Assembly: GCF_900445235.1 (NCBI RefSeq)
Contig: NZ_UFSM01000001.1
Coordinates: forward strand, 1,999,501-2,063,500
Reading direction: 5' to 3'
DNA from: Aminobacter aminovorans
Lineage (GTDB): Bacteria; Pseudomonadota; Alphaproteobacteria; Rhizobiales; Rhizobiaceae
DNA length: 64,000 nt
In this document: positions 25,328-34,393 of the stretch, one piece after another
How positions within the stretch are numbered: position 1 is the stretch's first letter
How the letters are laid out: every line of letters begins with the position of its first letter
Notes under the pieces: model-generated
Databases searched by the model: none
What the model saw: only the letters and a program-made list of their open reading frames with translations
Told to the model about the DNA's origin: nothing
Position numbers and translations under genes: made by a program

Positions 25328-25942
25328 ATGAACATACATTCGGTCAATCCGCCGGAAATCGGGCCACGCCTGCAGGCGTACCGCAAGCAGCAGAAGCTGA
25401 CGCTTGCCGACCTTGCGACGAAATCGGGCGTGTCCCGTTCGATGCTGTCCGAGATCGAGCGCGGCAACGCCAACCCGACCTATGGCACGCTGTGGCATCT
25501 CACCCGCGCGCTGAACATCGACCTCAACAGCCTGATCAGCGGCGCCAGCGAGGAGCGCGGCGACCGCATCGACCTGCAGCCGGAGAATTTGACGCCGACC
25601 ATCCGCAGTGCGGACGGCAGCTGCACGCTGCAGATCCTGTCGCCTGCCGGCATGGTGCCGCTGATCGAATGGTACCTGTTGAGCTTCGAGCTCAAGGGCA
25701 AGCTGATCAGCGATCCTCACGGCTCGGGCACCATCGAGCATCTGCACTGCACCGAAGGCGAGATCGTCGTGCGCAGCGCAGGCAACGAGATGATCGTCCG
25801 AGCCGGCGAGACGGCGCGCTATGCGGGCGACGTGGCGCACGCGCTGACCAGCGTTGGTCCGGTCGGCGCACGTGCTTTCCTGGTGGTGGCCTCAGGCGAG
25901 GTCGGCAGCAGCACGACGCGGGCCTTGATACGCCCGAAGTGA
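25328..25942 (+). CDS. XRE-family regulator with cupin domain
   Basis: This 204-residue protein has an N-terminal helix-turn-helix (RKQQKLTLADLATKSGVSRS, MLSEIERGNANPTYGTLW) and a C-terminal cupin (DPHGSGTIEHLHCTEGEIVV, AGETARYAGDVAHAL). GGAG lies 7 bases before the ATG at 25328, which is preferred to an upstream TTG. Embedded in the operon, it probably senses the substrate or a degradation product and controls the unit. It is not closely similar to the XRE-cupin protein at 1210. Confidence 0.9.
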   Translation: MNIHSVNPPEIGPRLQAYRKQQKLTLADLATKSGVSRSMLSEIERGNANPTYGTLWHLTRALNIDLNSLISGASEERGDRIDLQPENLTPTIRSADGSCTLQILSPAGMVPLIEWYLLSFELKGKLISDPHGSGTIEHLHCTEGEIVVRSAGNEMIVRAGETARYAGDVAHALTSVGPVGARAFLVVASGEVGSSTTRALIRPK

Positions 25943-26009
25943 ACGATCCCGGCGACACTGGCGCATGCCGGTCCCCGGGCCTGAAATGATATTGAAAAGG
26001 AATGTTGGA

Positions 26010-27089
26010 ATGCAGGTAGGTATTGTCGGCGCGGGTTCGATCGCTTTCGGAACGGCAGTGTTCCTCGAACAGCAGGGGCATCACGCGACGTTGTGGTCGC
26101 CATCGGGCGAGCGCACCAAGGCGCTGGCCAAGGGCGAAGCTCTTGTCGCCCAGGGCGCCGTCGAAGGCACCTTCCATCCGGCAGCGGCCGCAAGTGCAGA
26201 AGCGCTTGTCGCCGGTGCCGAGGCGATCGTGATCGCGCTGCCTGCCTATGGCCACAAGGCCGTACTGGACGCCATCGCGCCTTATGTCAGGGCCGACCAG
26301 ACCGTCATCATCAGCTCGCACGCCTCGTTCGGCGCGCTTTATCTGTCGCGCCTGCTGGCCGAGCGCGGCATCGTTGCCCCTGTTGTCGGCTGGGGCACGA
26401 CAGTGGTCTCAGGCCGCCAGCTCAGCCCGACGCTGGTCAACGTCAACACCGTGCGCAAGAAGGTCGATCTCGCTACCGTTCCGGCATCGCGCAGCGCCGA
26501 CGGCCTTGCCGTCTGCCAGACGCTGTTCGGCGACCGCTTCGTTGACCGCGGCAGCCTGATGGCGATCGCGCTGTCCAACCTCAACCCGCAGAACCACATG
26601 GGCATCGCGCTCGGCAACATGACGCGCATGGAGCGCGGCGAGACCTGGAGCCAGGGCCAGAACGTGACGCCGAATGTGGGCCGCCTGCTCGAGCAGCTTG
26701 ACGAAGAACGCATCGCCATTGCCACCAAGCTCGGCCTCGAAGTGCGCAACATCTTCCAGCACTTCCACCTGTCGTTCCACGTGCCGATGAACTCGATCTC
26801 GCAGATGAACCAGGAGATGCACGAGGCCGGCAACGGCGGACAGGGCCCGACCACGGCCGACAGCCGCTACGTTACCGAGGACGTGCCCTTCGGCCTGGTC
26901 ATGACCGCCAAGATCGGTCGTCTCGCCGGCTATCCCGCCGAGCTGCACGAAGCTGGCGTGCGCATCTTCTCGGCCATGTATGGCCGCGACTTCACCGCCG
27001 AGAACGACCTGCTGACCGCGCTCGACCTCGACGCGATGTCGCTGGCAGAGCTCAACGGCCTGTGCCGTGACGGATATGCGGTAGCTTAA
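26010..27089 (+). CDS. NAD/NADP octopine/nopaline dehydrogenase-family protein
   Basis: This 359-residue protein starts with a Rossmann motif (MQVGIVGAGSIAFGTAVFLE) and has NAD-domain features similar to opine dehydrogenases (VIALPAYGHKAVLDAIAPYV, IISSHASFGALYLSRLL). The C-terminal catalytic domain carries NPQNHMGIALGN. Family members interconvert an opine (N-carboxyalkyl amino acid) with an amino acid and a keto acid. AAAGGAA lies 7 bases upstream of the ATG at 26010. As the last gene of the operon, it may oxidise the imported opine. A terminator follows. Confidence 0.85.
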   Translation: MQVGIVGAGSIAFGTAVFLEQQGHHATLWSPSGERTKALAKGEALVAQGAVEGTFHPAAAASAEALVAGAEAIVIALPAYGHKAVLDAIAPYVRADQTVIISSHASFGALYLSRLLAERGIVAPVVGWGTTVVSGRQLSPTLVNVNTVRKKVDLATVPASRSADGLAVCQTLFGDRFVDRGSLMAIALSNLNPQNHMGIALGNMTRMERGETWSQGQNVTPNVGRLLEQLDEERIAIATKLGLEVRNIFQHFHLSFHVPMNSISQMNQEMHEAGNGGQGPTTADSRYVTEDVPFGLVMTAKIGRLAGYPAELHEAGVRIFSAMYGRDFTAENDLLTALDLDAMSLAELNGLCRDGYAVA

Positions 27090-27104
27090 GGTCTGGATAC
27101 CGCA

Positions 27105-27143
27105 GGCGCGGCGCTCCTGGCGGACCGCCGCGCCGCATTTTTC
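27105..27143 (+). terminator. Intrinsic terminator of the opine-like operon
   Basis: GGCGCGGCG and CGCCGCGCC form a perfect 9-bp stem (loop 12 bases) followed by GCATTTTTCC. It ends the plus-strand operon just before the convergent ampR-like gene. Confidence 0.8.
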
Positions 27144-27181
27144 CTCTTGGGCGCGCAGCAGGCCGTTGCTGCCAGGCGTGG

Positions 27182-28063
27182 TCAAGCCTCGCCTGGCGCG
27201 CCGAACTGTTGCAGCAGCCAGTTCTCGAATGCCTGCATTCCAGCTGTCACCGGATGGGATTTGAGCCGGGTGAGCCAGTAGTCACCGGTTGAAACCGTTG
27301 TCTCGAACGGCTGGACAAGGCGTCCGTCGTCGAGATTGCGCTCGAACATGTTGATCGGCACCAGGGCTACGCCGACGCCGCGGGCTGCTGCCTCGGCAAG
27401 GGCCAGCGACGAATCGAACATCATGCCGCGCAGCACCGGCGCTGGCGCGCCAGCCGCCTCGAACCAGCGCATCCATTCGTCGGCGCGATAGGAGCGCAGG
27501 AGCTCGACCCGTGCGAGGTCCGTCGGCTGCACAAGCTTTGTCGCCATCACGGGCGAGCAAACCGGCGACAATGGCGAGGCGATCAGGTGCATCGCCTTCG
27601 TGCCGCGCCATGAGCCGTCACCGAAGCGGATCGCGAGATCGAGGCCGTCGCCGGCAAGGTCTACTCGGTTGTTGTTGGTCATGATCCTGAGATCGAGATA
27701 GGGGTGGGCCTCGTGGAAGCCCGGCAGCCGTTCCATCAGCCAGCCGACGGCGAAGGTCGCGACCACGCCGACGGTCACCACTTCATGGAAGTGCCCTTCC
27801 TCGAACCTGCTCATCGTCGCGGTGACCCGCCTGAAGGCGTCGGTCAGCACAGGCGCCAGCGCCGCTCCCTCGTCGGTCAGCGCCAGTCCTCTCGGCAGGC
27901 GGCGGAAAAGCTTCACCCCGAGCAGGTCCTCGAGCGACTTCACGTGATGGCTGACTGCGGTCTGCGACACGAACAGTTCCATGCCGGCCCGGGTGAAGCT
28001 GCAATGGCGCGCCGAAGCCTCGAAGGCCCGCAGCGCGTTCAGCGGCAGTTGCGACGTTTCCAT
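27182..28063 (-). CDS. ampR: AmpR-like LysR-family transcriptional regulator
   Basis: This 293-residue LysR-type regulator tracks Enterobacterial AmpR closely by eye: PLNALRAFEASARHCSFTRA at the N-terminus, helix-turn-helix VSQTAVSHHVKSLEDLLGVK, then TNNNRVDLAGDGLDLAIRFG and LLRSYRADEWMRWF, all landmarks of AmpR. AmpR senses muropeptides and switches beta-lactamase and cell-wall genes. It diverges from two penicillin-binding-protein genes 210 bp away, its probable targets; no beta-lactamase gene is next to it. A CCCAT-N9-ATGGG dyad (28081-28099) in the gap is a candidate binding site. Confidence 0.85.
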   Translation of the reverse strand: METSQLPLNALRAFEASARHCSFTRAGMELFVSQTAVSHHVKSLEDLLGVKLFRRLPRGLALTDEGAALAPVLTDAFRRVTATMSRFEEGHFHEVVTVGVVATFAVGWLMERLPGFHEAHPYLDLRIMTNNNRVDLAGDGLDLAIRFGDGSWRGTKAMHLIASPLSPVCSPVMATKLVQPTDLARVELLRSYRADEWMRWFEAAGAPAPVLRGMMFDSSLALAEAAARGVGVALVPINMFERNLDDGRLVQPFETTVSTGDYWLTRLKSHPVTAGMQAFENWLLQQFGAPGEA

Positions 28064-28273
28064 TTGATCTTGGCCCTATGCCCATATTTTTCTCATGGGT
28101 AACCAAAATATTGAGCGTTTGTCGAGGCCGCCGGATTTTGCCAGTTTGCGGCCGATATCGAACAAAACCTGCAGGTTATGACCTGTTCGTGGGCCTGGGT
28201 GGAGCCTGCGGGCTGAGATCGTTCGCCCATTTTTCTTGGGGCCTGCTCCAATGGACAAGCTGCCCGAGTCATC

Positions 28274-30721
28274 ATGAAGTTCATCAGCCATCTGTTCTCG
28301 CTCCTCGTCCTGACTGGCCTTGCGGCCGCCTGCGGCGTGGCATTGCTGGTCGCCGACATCACCAGAGGCCTGCCCGACTACCGTGAACTGGCGGATTGGG
28401 AGCCGGCGGTCATGACCCGGGTCTATGCCTATGATGGCGCGCTGCTTGCCGAGTATGCGCGCGAGCGGCGGCTTTTCCTGCCGATCGCCGCCGTGCCCGA
28501 TCGTGTCCGGCAGGCATTCCTGTCGGCGGAAGACAAGGGCTTCTACAGCCATCCCGGCATCGACCTGTCCGGGCTCGTCAACGCGGTCTTGGCCAATATG
28601 GCCAATTTAGGCTCTGGTCAGCGCATGATCGGTGGGTCGACGATCACCCAGCAGATCGCCAAGAATCTTCTGCTCTCGTCGGACCGCACGCTGGAGCGCA
28701 AGATCCGCGAGGCGGTACTGTCGGTCCGCATCGAGCGCGCCTTCACCAAGGACGAGATCCTCGAGCTATACTTCAATGACGTCTATTTCGGGCTCGGCGC
28801 CTATGGCATTGCCGAAGCGGCGCTGACCTATTTCGACAAGCCGGTCGGCGAACTCTCGCTTGCCGAGGCCGCCTATCTCGCCGCGCTGCCCAAGGGGCCG
28901 AACAACTACAATCCCGATCTCAATGCCGAGCGGGCCGTCGCACGACGCAACTGGGTGATCGGCCAGATGTTGCGCAACGGATTCGTCGCCCCGGGCGAGG
29001 CGCGCGCGGCGATGGACTTGCCGCTGGGCACGAAGAAGCGTCCGCCGAACCTGCTCGTGGCCGACGCCAACTACTTCACCGAGGCAGTGCGCAGGCAGAT
29101 CGCCGAGCAATATGGCGAAGCCGCGCTCTACACCGCCGGCCTCGCAGTGCGCACGACGCTTGATCCCAAGCTGCAGGCGGCGGCGGTCAGGGCGCTGCGC
29201 CGCGGGCTCGTCAGTTATGACCAGGGCAGGGGCTATCGCGGACCGGTGACACGCATCGCTGCCGACGGCGATTGGCAACAGGCGATTGATAGTATCGTGC
29301 CTTTGGCCGACGTGCCGGAATGGCGCCTGGCGGCGGTGCTCGGCACGACCGACGAGGGCTTCGAGATCGGCCTTCGCCACGCTTCAGGCGGCCGGCGGGA
29401 ACGAGAGATTGCCCGCATCAGCGCCAAGTCGATGCGCTGGGCGCTGAAGCGAAGCGGCGGTGCCAAAGCGGGCAAGGTACAGGCGGGCGTGCTCGCGGCC
29501 GGCGATGTCGTCTATGTCGAAAAGCGAGACGACGGCTACGTGCTGCGGCAAGTGCCGGAAGTGCAGGGCGCGCTCGTCTCGATGGATCCGCATACCGGCC
29601 GCGTTCTGGCGAGTGTCGGCGGCTTCTCCTTTGCCCAGTCGGAATTCAACCGGGCGACCCAGGCCTATCGCCAGCCGGGATCGGCGTTCAAGCCCTTCGT
29701 CTATGCTGCGGCCCTCGACATCGGCTACACGCCGGCAGCATTGGTGATGGACCAGCCGATCGCACTGCCTGATGGTGCGGGCCGAATCTGGAAGCCGAAG
29801 AACTATGACGGTCGCTTCAGCGGTCCCTCGACCTTGCGCACCGGCCTCGAACGAAGCCGCAACCTGATGACGGTGCGCCTCGCGCGGCATGTCGGGATGG
29901 AGGTGGTGGCGCAGTACGGCCAGAGTTTCGGCATCTACGACAATCTCAAACCCTATCTGCCGATGTCGCTGGGTGCCGGCGAGACCACGTTGATGCGGCT
30001 GGTTTCGGCCTATGCCGTCATCGCCAATGGCGGCAAGTCGGTTCAGCCGTCGATGATCGACCGGGTCCAGGATCGCCACGGGAAAACCATCTTCCGCCAT
30101 GACGGGCGTAACTGCGACGCCTGCAATGCCGAGGAGTGGCGGAACCAGCCGGAGCCGGTGCTGCAGGACGATCGGGAGTACGTGCTCGACCCGATGACCG
30201 CCTATCAGGTCACCTCGATGATGCGTGGGGTTGTCGAGCGCGGCACCGCTACCAGCGTCTCGACCCTCGGCGTTCCGGTCGCCGGCAAGACCGGCACTAC
30301 CAACGACGAAAAGGACGTCTGGTTCATAGGCTATACGCCCAATGTCGTGACCGGCGTGTTCCTGGGCTACGACACCCCGAAGCCGATGGGCTACGGCGAA
30401 TCCGGTGGCGGGCTGGCGGCACCTGTCTTCATCGACTTCATGAAGGTTGCCCTCAAGGGCAACCCGGTTGCCGAGTTTCCTGTGCCTGAAGGGATGATTT
30501 TCGAAAGCGTCGATCGGCGTACCGGAAAGCGCGTCGAGGCCGGCAGTCCGGGCTCGATCCGGGAGGCCTTCAAGCCGGGCACCTCGCCCTGCATCGCCGA
30601 CTGCCCTGTCATCGACGGCTTTGAAGCGTCCGATATCGTCACGTCAACGATCCCGGCTGCAGGCGGCATCTCGCCTGCCTTGCGCGATAAGCTTCTCAAC
30701 AGCACTGGCGGGCTCTACTGA
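28274..30721 (+). CDS. Class A penicillin-binding protein (PBP1A-like glycosyltransferase/transpeptidase)
   Basis: This is an 815-residue bifunctional peptidoglycan synthase with one N-terminal membrane anchor (residues 5-27). The GT51 domain shows SAEDKGFYSHPGIDLSG, GGSTITQQIAKNLLL and KDEILELYFNDVYFG. An inserted region (about residues 300-420) precedes the transpeptidase, where SAFK (in PGSAFKPFVYAA), SRN (ERSRNLMT) and KTGTT are the SxxK, SxN and KTG motifs. All catalytic motifs are intact. It diverges from an AmpR-like regulator and is followed 1 bp later by a class B PBP gene. A housekeeping mrcA should exist elsewhere, so this is probably an accessory or inducible enzyme. Confidence 0.95.
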   Translation: MKFISHLFSLLVLTGLAAACGVALLVADITRGLPDYRELADWEPAVMTRVYAYDGALLAEYARERRLFLPIAAVPDRVRQAFLSAEDKGFYSHPGIDLSGLVNAVLANMANLGSGQRMIGGSTITQQIAKNLLLSSDRTLERKIREAVLSVRIERAFTKDEILELYFNDVYFGLGAYGIAEAALTYFDKPVGELSLAEAAYLAALPKGPNNYNPDLNAERAVARRNWVIGQMLRNGFVAPGEARAAMDLPLGTKKRPPNLLVADANYFTEAVRRQIAEQYGEAALYTAGLAVRTTLDPKLQAAAVRALRRGLVSYDQGRGYRGPVTRIAADGDWQQAIDSIVPLADVPEWRLAAVLGTTDEGFEIGLRHASGGRREREIARISAKSMRWALKRSGGAKAGKVQAGVLAAGDVVYVEKRDDGYVLRQVPEVQGALVSMDPHTGRVLASVGGFSFAQSEFNRATQAYRQPGSAFKPFVYAAALDIGYTPAALVMDQPIALPDGAGRIWKPKNYDGRFSGPSTLRTGLERSRNLMTVRLARHVGMEVVAQYGQSFGIYDNLKPYLPMSLGAGETTLMRLVSAYAVIANGGKSVQPSMIDRVQDRHGKTIFRHDGRNCDACNAEEWRNQPEPVLQDDREYVLDPMTAYQVTSMMRGVVERGTATSVSTLGVPVAGKTGTTNDEKDVWFIGYTPNVVTGVFLGYDTPKPMGYGESGGGLAAPVFIDFMKVALKGNPVAEFPVPEGMIFESVDRRTGKRVEAGSPGSIREAFKPGTSPCIADCPVIDGFEASDIVTSTIPAAGGISPALRDKLLNSTGGLY

Positions 30722-30722
30722 G

Positions 30723-32387
30723 ATGCAAAGGCGTGGCGCGAGAAATGCCGGTATCCGCATCCGGCTTGTCATGGCGGCGTTTGCCCTTTTGTTCACTGCC
30801 ATCGGCGGGCGGCTGGTGCAACTTGGCCTAACTGGCAGCGAACGTCCGGCATACGCCTTCAGGGAGGTGGCCAATGCCAGGCCGCAGATCCTGGACCGCA
30901 ATGGCGTGCTTTTGGCAACCGACCTGCCGAGCGCGTCCGTCTATGCTGAACCGCGCTACGTGCCAGACGTCGACGAGACGGTCGAGAAACTGGTGGCCAT
31001 CTTTCCGGATCTCGACGCGCGCCAGTTGCATCAACGGCTGAAGAGCGACGCTGCATTCGCCTGGCTCAAGCGCCAGGTCACGCCGGCGCAGAAGCAGGCG
31101 ATGTGGAACGCCGGGCTTCCGGCCATCGGGCTACGGCCGGAGAAGCGCCGCATCTATCCCAACGGTTCGCTGGCCGCCCATGTGCTCGGCGCGGTCGATC
31201 TCGACAATGTCGGCATATCTGGCATCGAGAAGTGGATCGATGGCCAGGGCCTGCAGGAGCTCAATCTCGCCGGTATGACCAGCGATGCCAGGCAATTGCA
31301 GCCGGTGGCACTGACGATCGATGTCCGCGTCCAGCACGCCCTTGCCGACGAAACGCTCAAGGCGATGGCACGCTTCAAGGCCAAGGCAGGCGCCGGTCTG
31401 CTGCTCGACGTCGACAATGGCGAGGTGCTGGCGCTGGCATCGTTTCCCGATTTCGACCCCAGCGTGCCCATCGATGCGCTGAAGCCCGAGCGGCTCAACC
31501 GCATCAGTGCCGGCGCGTTCGAAATGGGCTCGACATTCAAGGCGCTGTCAACTGCGATGGCGCTCGATTCCGGACAGTTCACGCTGAAGTCGGTCATCGA
31601 TGCGCGCAAGCCGCTGCAGTTTGGGCGGCAGATGATCCACGACTATCGCGGCAAGTACCGCATGCTGACCATCCCGGAGGTCTTCATCTACTCCTCAAAC
31701 ATATCGACGGCGAGGATTGCCATGACCTTGGGCGGCGAAGCGCAGCGGGCCTACCTCATGCGCTTTGGCCTGATGTCGCGACTACGCACCGAACTGCCGG
31801 AGAGCGCAGCGCCGATCCTGCCGCGAAGCTGGGGCGAGGTGACGACGGCAACGGTCTCGTTCGGCCATGGCATCGCGGTGACACCGTTGCAGGCGAGCAT
31901 GGGCATCGCAGCGCTGGTCAATGGCGGACGCCTGATCACGCCGACCTTCATCAAAGGCGCGCCAGTTGCTGGCCGCGTCGTCGGCTCGGGGCTCGTCTCG
32001 CCTGCCACGGCGGATGCCATGCGTTACCTGCTGCGCTACAATGCCGAGGCTGGTTCGGCCAGGAACGGTGCCGTTGCCGGCTATCTCGTCGGCGGCAAGA
32101 CGGGCACGGCGGAGAAGGTCGTCAACGGCCGCTACGTCGAGGACCTGGTGATGACCTCGTTCATGGCCGTGGTTCCGGCCGACAAGCCGAGATACCTTTT
32201 GCTGACGATCCTGGACGAACCCAAGGGTCTGCCCGAGACATACGGCTTCAGGACTTCAGGGTGGAATGCCGTCCCCCTCGGGGGCGCCATCCTCCGACGC
32301 ATTCTGCCGATGCTCGGCCTGGAGCCGCGGTTTGCCGGAACCGCCTATCGCGAAGATGGTGAACGTGACGCCGGCGGAGAGCTTTGA
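30723..32387 (+). CDS. Class B penicillin-binding protein (PBP3/FtsI-like transpeptidase)
   Basis: This 554-residue monofunctional transpeptidase has an N-terminal membrane helix ([20 protein letters not shown]) and a PBP dimerisation domain ([20 protein letters not shown]). Active-site motifs are STFK ([13 protein letters not shown]), SSN ([13 protein letters not shown]) and KTG (GGKTGTAEK). It is an FtsI-like paralogue, but its neighbours are not division/cell-wall (dcw) genes. The start at 30723 lies one base after the PBP1A stop, implying translational coupling. The pair could make a septal or elongation synthase induced on cell-wall stress. Confidence 0.94.
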   Translation: MQRRGARNAGIRIRLVMAAFALLFTAIGGRLVQLGLTGSERPAYAFREVANARPQILDRNGVLLATDLPSASVYAEPRYVPDVDETVEKLVAIFPDLDARQLHQRLKSDAAFAWLKRQVTPAQKQAMWNAGLPAIGLRPEKRRIYPNGSLAAHVLGAVDLDNVGISGIEKWIDGQGLQELNLAGMTSDARQLQPVALTIDVRVQHALADETLKAMARFKAKAGAGLLLDVDNGEVLALASFPDFDPSVPIDALKPERLNRISAGAFEMGSTFKALSTAMALDSGQFTLKSVIDARKPLQFGRQMIHDYRGKYRMLTIPEVFIYSSNISTARIAMTLGGEAQRAYLMRFGLMSRLRTELPESAAPILPRSWGEVTTATVSFGHGIAVTPLQASMGIAALVNGGRLITPTFIKGAPVAGRVVGSGLVSPATADAMRYLLRYNAEAGSARNGAVAGYLVGGKTGTAEKVVNGRYVEDLVMTSFMAVVPADKPRYLLLTILDEPKGLPETYGFRTSGWNAVPLGGAILRRILPMLGLEPRFAGTAYREDGERDAGGEL

Positions 32388-32483
32388 CGGTCGATCCGGA
32401 TCATCTTGTGATTGCAGGAATTCTGCTAAACTCAATTTAAATTGTTTGCATGCAAATAGCCTCTTCGGAAATTTCGGGGGGCT

Positions 32484-34112
32484 GTGGTGCTCAAACGCTT
32501 CTGGCAATCGAGAAGCGGCAATTTCGCGATGATGTTCGCGATCATGCTGCCAGTGTTGTTGGCCGCCGTCGGTTTTGCGCTCGACGTCGCCAATCTGATG
32601 AAGGCCAGATCCGACCTGCAGAACGCACTCGACTCGGCGGTATTGGCGGCGTCGCGGCTGAGCGACAAGGCCGGCACCCGCAACGACACCTTCAATGCGT
32701 TCTTCGCCACCAACGTTGCCAACAAGCCGGCGCTGGTCAACGCCAAGGCCAAGCTGGTCGTCGAGCAAAGCGTCAATCACATCAAGACGACAGCAGCCGC
32801 CGATGCCGACGTCGCACTGAACTTCGCCTTCATCTTCGGCAAGAGTGCGAAGGTCGCTGCCCAGGCCAATGCCTTCGAATCGAACGCCAAACTCGAAGTT
32901 GCGCTGGTGCTGGACAATACCGGCTCGATGGGCTCGGCCAACATGGCGGCCCTGATCGAAGGTTCCAAGGAAATCATCAAAGCGTTGCAGAAGGTCAAGG
33001 ACGACCGTCCCGAACGCCAGATTCGCGCAGCACTGGTACCGTTCGTGACAGCCGTGAACATCAAGAGTGCCGAAGGGTTCGATCAGTCCTGGGTTGATAC
33101 CCGGGAAGACATACCGTTGGACGACAAGTCTTGGAACGGCAAGAACTTTGAACCCAACCTGGACGAGAAGGGCAAGGACAAGAGCCGTGTCGGCCACTGG
33201 AAGCTCTTCAAAGAGCTGGAGAAGAATTGGAAAACCGGACCCAAGGGCGAATGGAAAGGCTGCGTCGAAGCGCGCCGCGATATCTACGCGCTGACGGATG
33301 ATGCCCCTGACATCACAAAGCCGGACACCTTGTTCGTGCCCTATTTCGCACCGGACGAGCCGGGCGGGCCGATCAAGTCACCCAACAGTCCTGACTATTT
33401 CAACAACAGCTACCTGGACGATGTGGTCAGCGGAACTAATGCCGAGAAGCAGAAATCCCAGAAGAAGTATTTCGACCCGGCGACGCGTGCCAATGCCAAG
33501 TTAAAAGATACGCCCAACGACACCACTGGACCGAACTACGGTTGTGCGACGCCTGTCGTTCCGCTGACCGAGGACTTGGTCAAGATAGGGGGCGATCCTT
33601 CCAAGAAAATCAAGGGCGAACTCGACAACATGAACTTCTGGTACGGCTCGGGAACCAACGTTTCCGAAGGCCTGGCCTGGGGCTATCGCGTCCTTTCCCC
33701 AGGCGCGCCGTTCACCCAAGGCGATACCTTCAAGGCGCCGGACACTTCGAAGGTTGTCGTTGTCTTCACCGATGGCGAAAACAACGTCTTCGGCGCTTCC
33801 AAGGAAGCCATCAACAAGTCGGACTATGGTTCCTATAGCTACCTCGATACAGGCCGCATGGGCGCATATGACCGTGGCGGCGCGCTCAAGAAGGTCAATG
33901 AGGCGACGAAGACAGTCTGCACCAAGCTGAAGGATCGGGACGTCATCATCTACACGGTGGTGCTGGGTGCCGACACCCAGGCCAACCGCGACCTCTACAG
34001 CACCTGCGCGACAAGTTCTGCGCACTACTTCCCGACCAAGAACATCGCCGAGTTGAAGGCGGCGTTCCAGACCATCGCCAACTCGATCTCGCCGCTCTTG
34101 ATCACGCATTAA
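32484..34112 (+). CDS. TadG/TadE-like pilus-associated protein with von Willebrand factor A domain
   Basis: This 542-residue protein starts at GTG 32484 after GGGGGG (GTG 32487 is also possible). The N-terminus (SRSGNFAMMFAIMLPVLLAA) is a Tad-type membrane segment followed by ALDVANLMKARSDLQNALDS, the TadE/TadG signature. A VWA domain follows with a MIDAS motif DNTGSMGS near residue 146 and VFTDGENNVFG later; it ends with KLKDRDVIIYTVVLGADTQA. Such proteins act in Flp/Tad pilus assembly or surface adhesion. No other tad gene is nearby, so it is an orphan. Confidence 0.88.
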   Translation: MVLKRFWQSRSGNFAMMFAIMLPVLLAAVGFALDVANLMKARSDLQNALDSAVLAASRLSDKAGTRNDTFNAFFATNVANKPALVNAKAKLVVEQSVNHIKTTAAADADVALNFAFIFGKSAKVAAQANAFESNAKLEVALVLDNTGSMGSANMAALIEGSKEIIKALQKVKDDRPERQIRAALVPFVTAVNIKSAEGFDQSWVDTREDIPLDDKSWNGKNFEPNLDEKGKDKSRVGHWKLFKELEKNWKTGPKGEWKGCVEARRDIYALTDDAPDITKPDTLFVPYFAPDEPGGPIKSPNSPDYFNNSYLDDVVSGTNAEKQKSQKKYFDPATRANAKLKDTPNDTTGPNYGCATPVVPLTEDLVKIGGDPSKKIKGELDNMNFWYGSGTNVSEGLAWGYRVLSPGAPFTQGDTFKAPDTSKVVVVFTDGENNVFGASKEAINKSDYGSYSYLDTGRMGAYDRGGALKKVNEATKTVCTKLKDRDVIIYTVVLGADTQANRDLYSTCATSSAHYFPTKNIAELKAAFQTIANSISPLLITH

Positions 34113-34393
34113 GGTCGCCCGGCCAGTCAGCCAAGCGGGGGATTGGCGTCAAAGAAAGTCCTTCCAATGGCGCGGCCGATCAGGGCTGCGCGGCCGGCCG
34201 ATATCGTGCTGGAGGTAGCTCGGCGGCGCAGGCGGGCGACCATGGCGATGGAGTCTTCGCAACACGCGACGGAGTAATCCAAAGATTCTTGTCATGTAAA
34301 TGAGCGGCAGTTTTTTCATGGGTCGTTATGATTTGCAGGGAATTTCGCATCGGGTACAATGAATCGGCATCACTCAGCGCATGAGAGAATTTC

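Noticed and set aside
27182..28063. The LysR gene as regulator of the upstream opine-like operon
   Set aside because: It is convergent to that operon, separated by a terminator, and AmpR-like; its divergent neighbours are penicillin-binding-protein genes.
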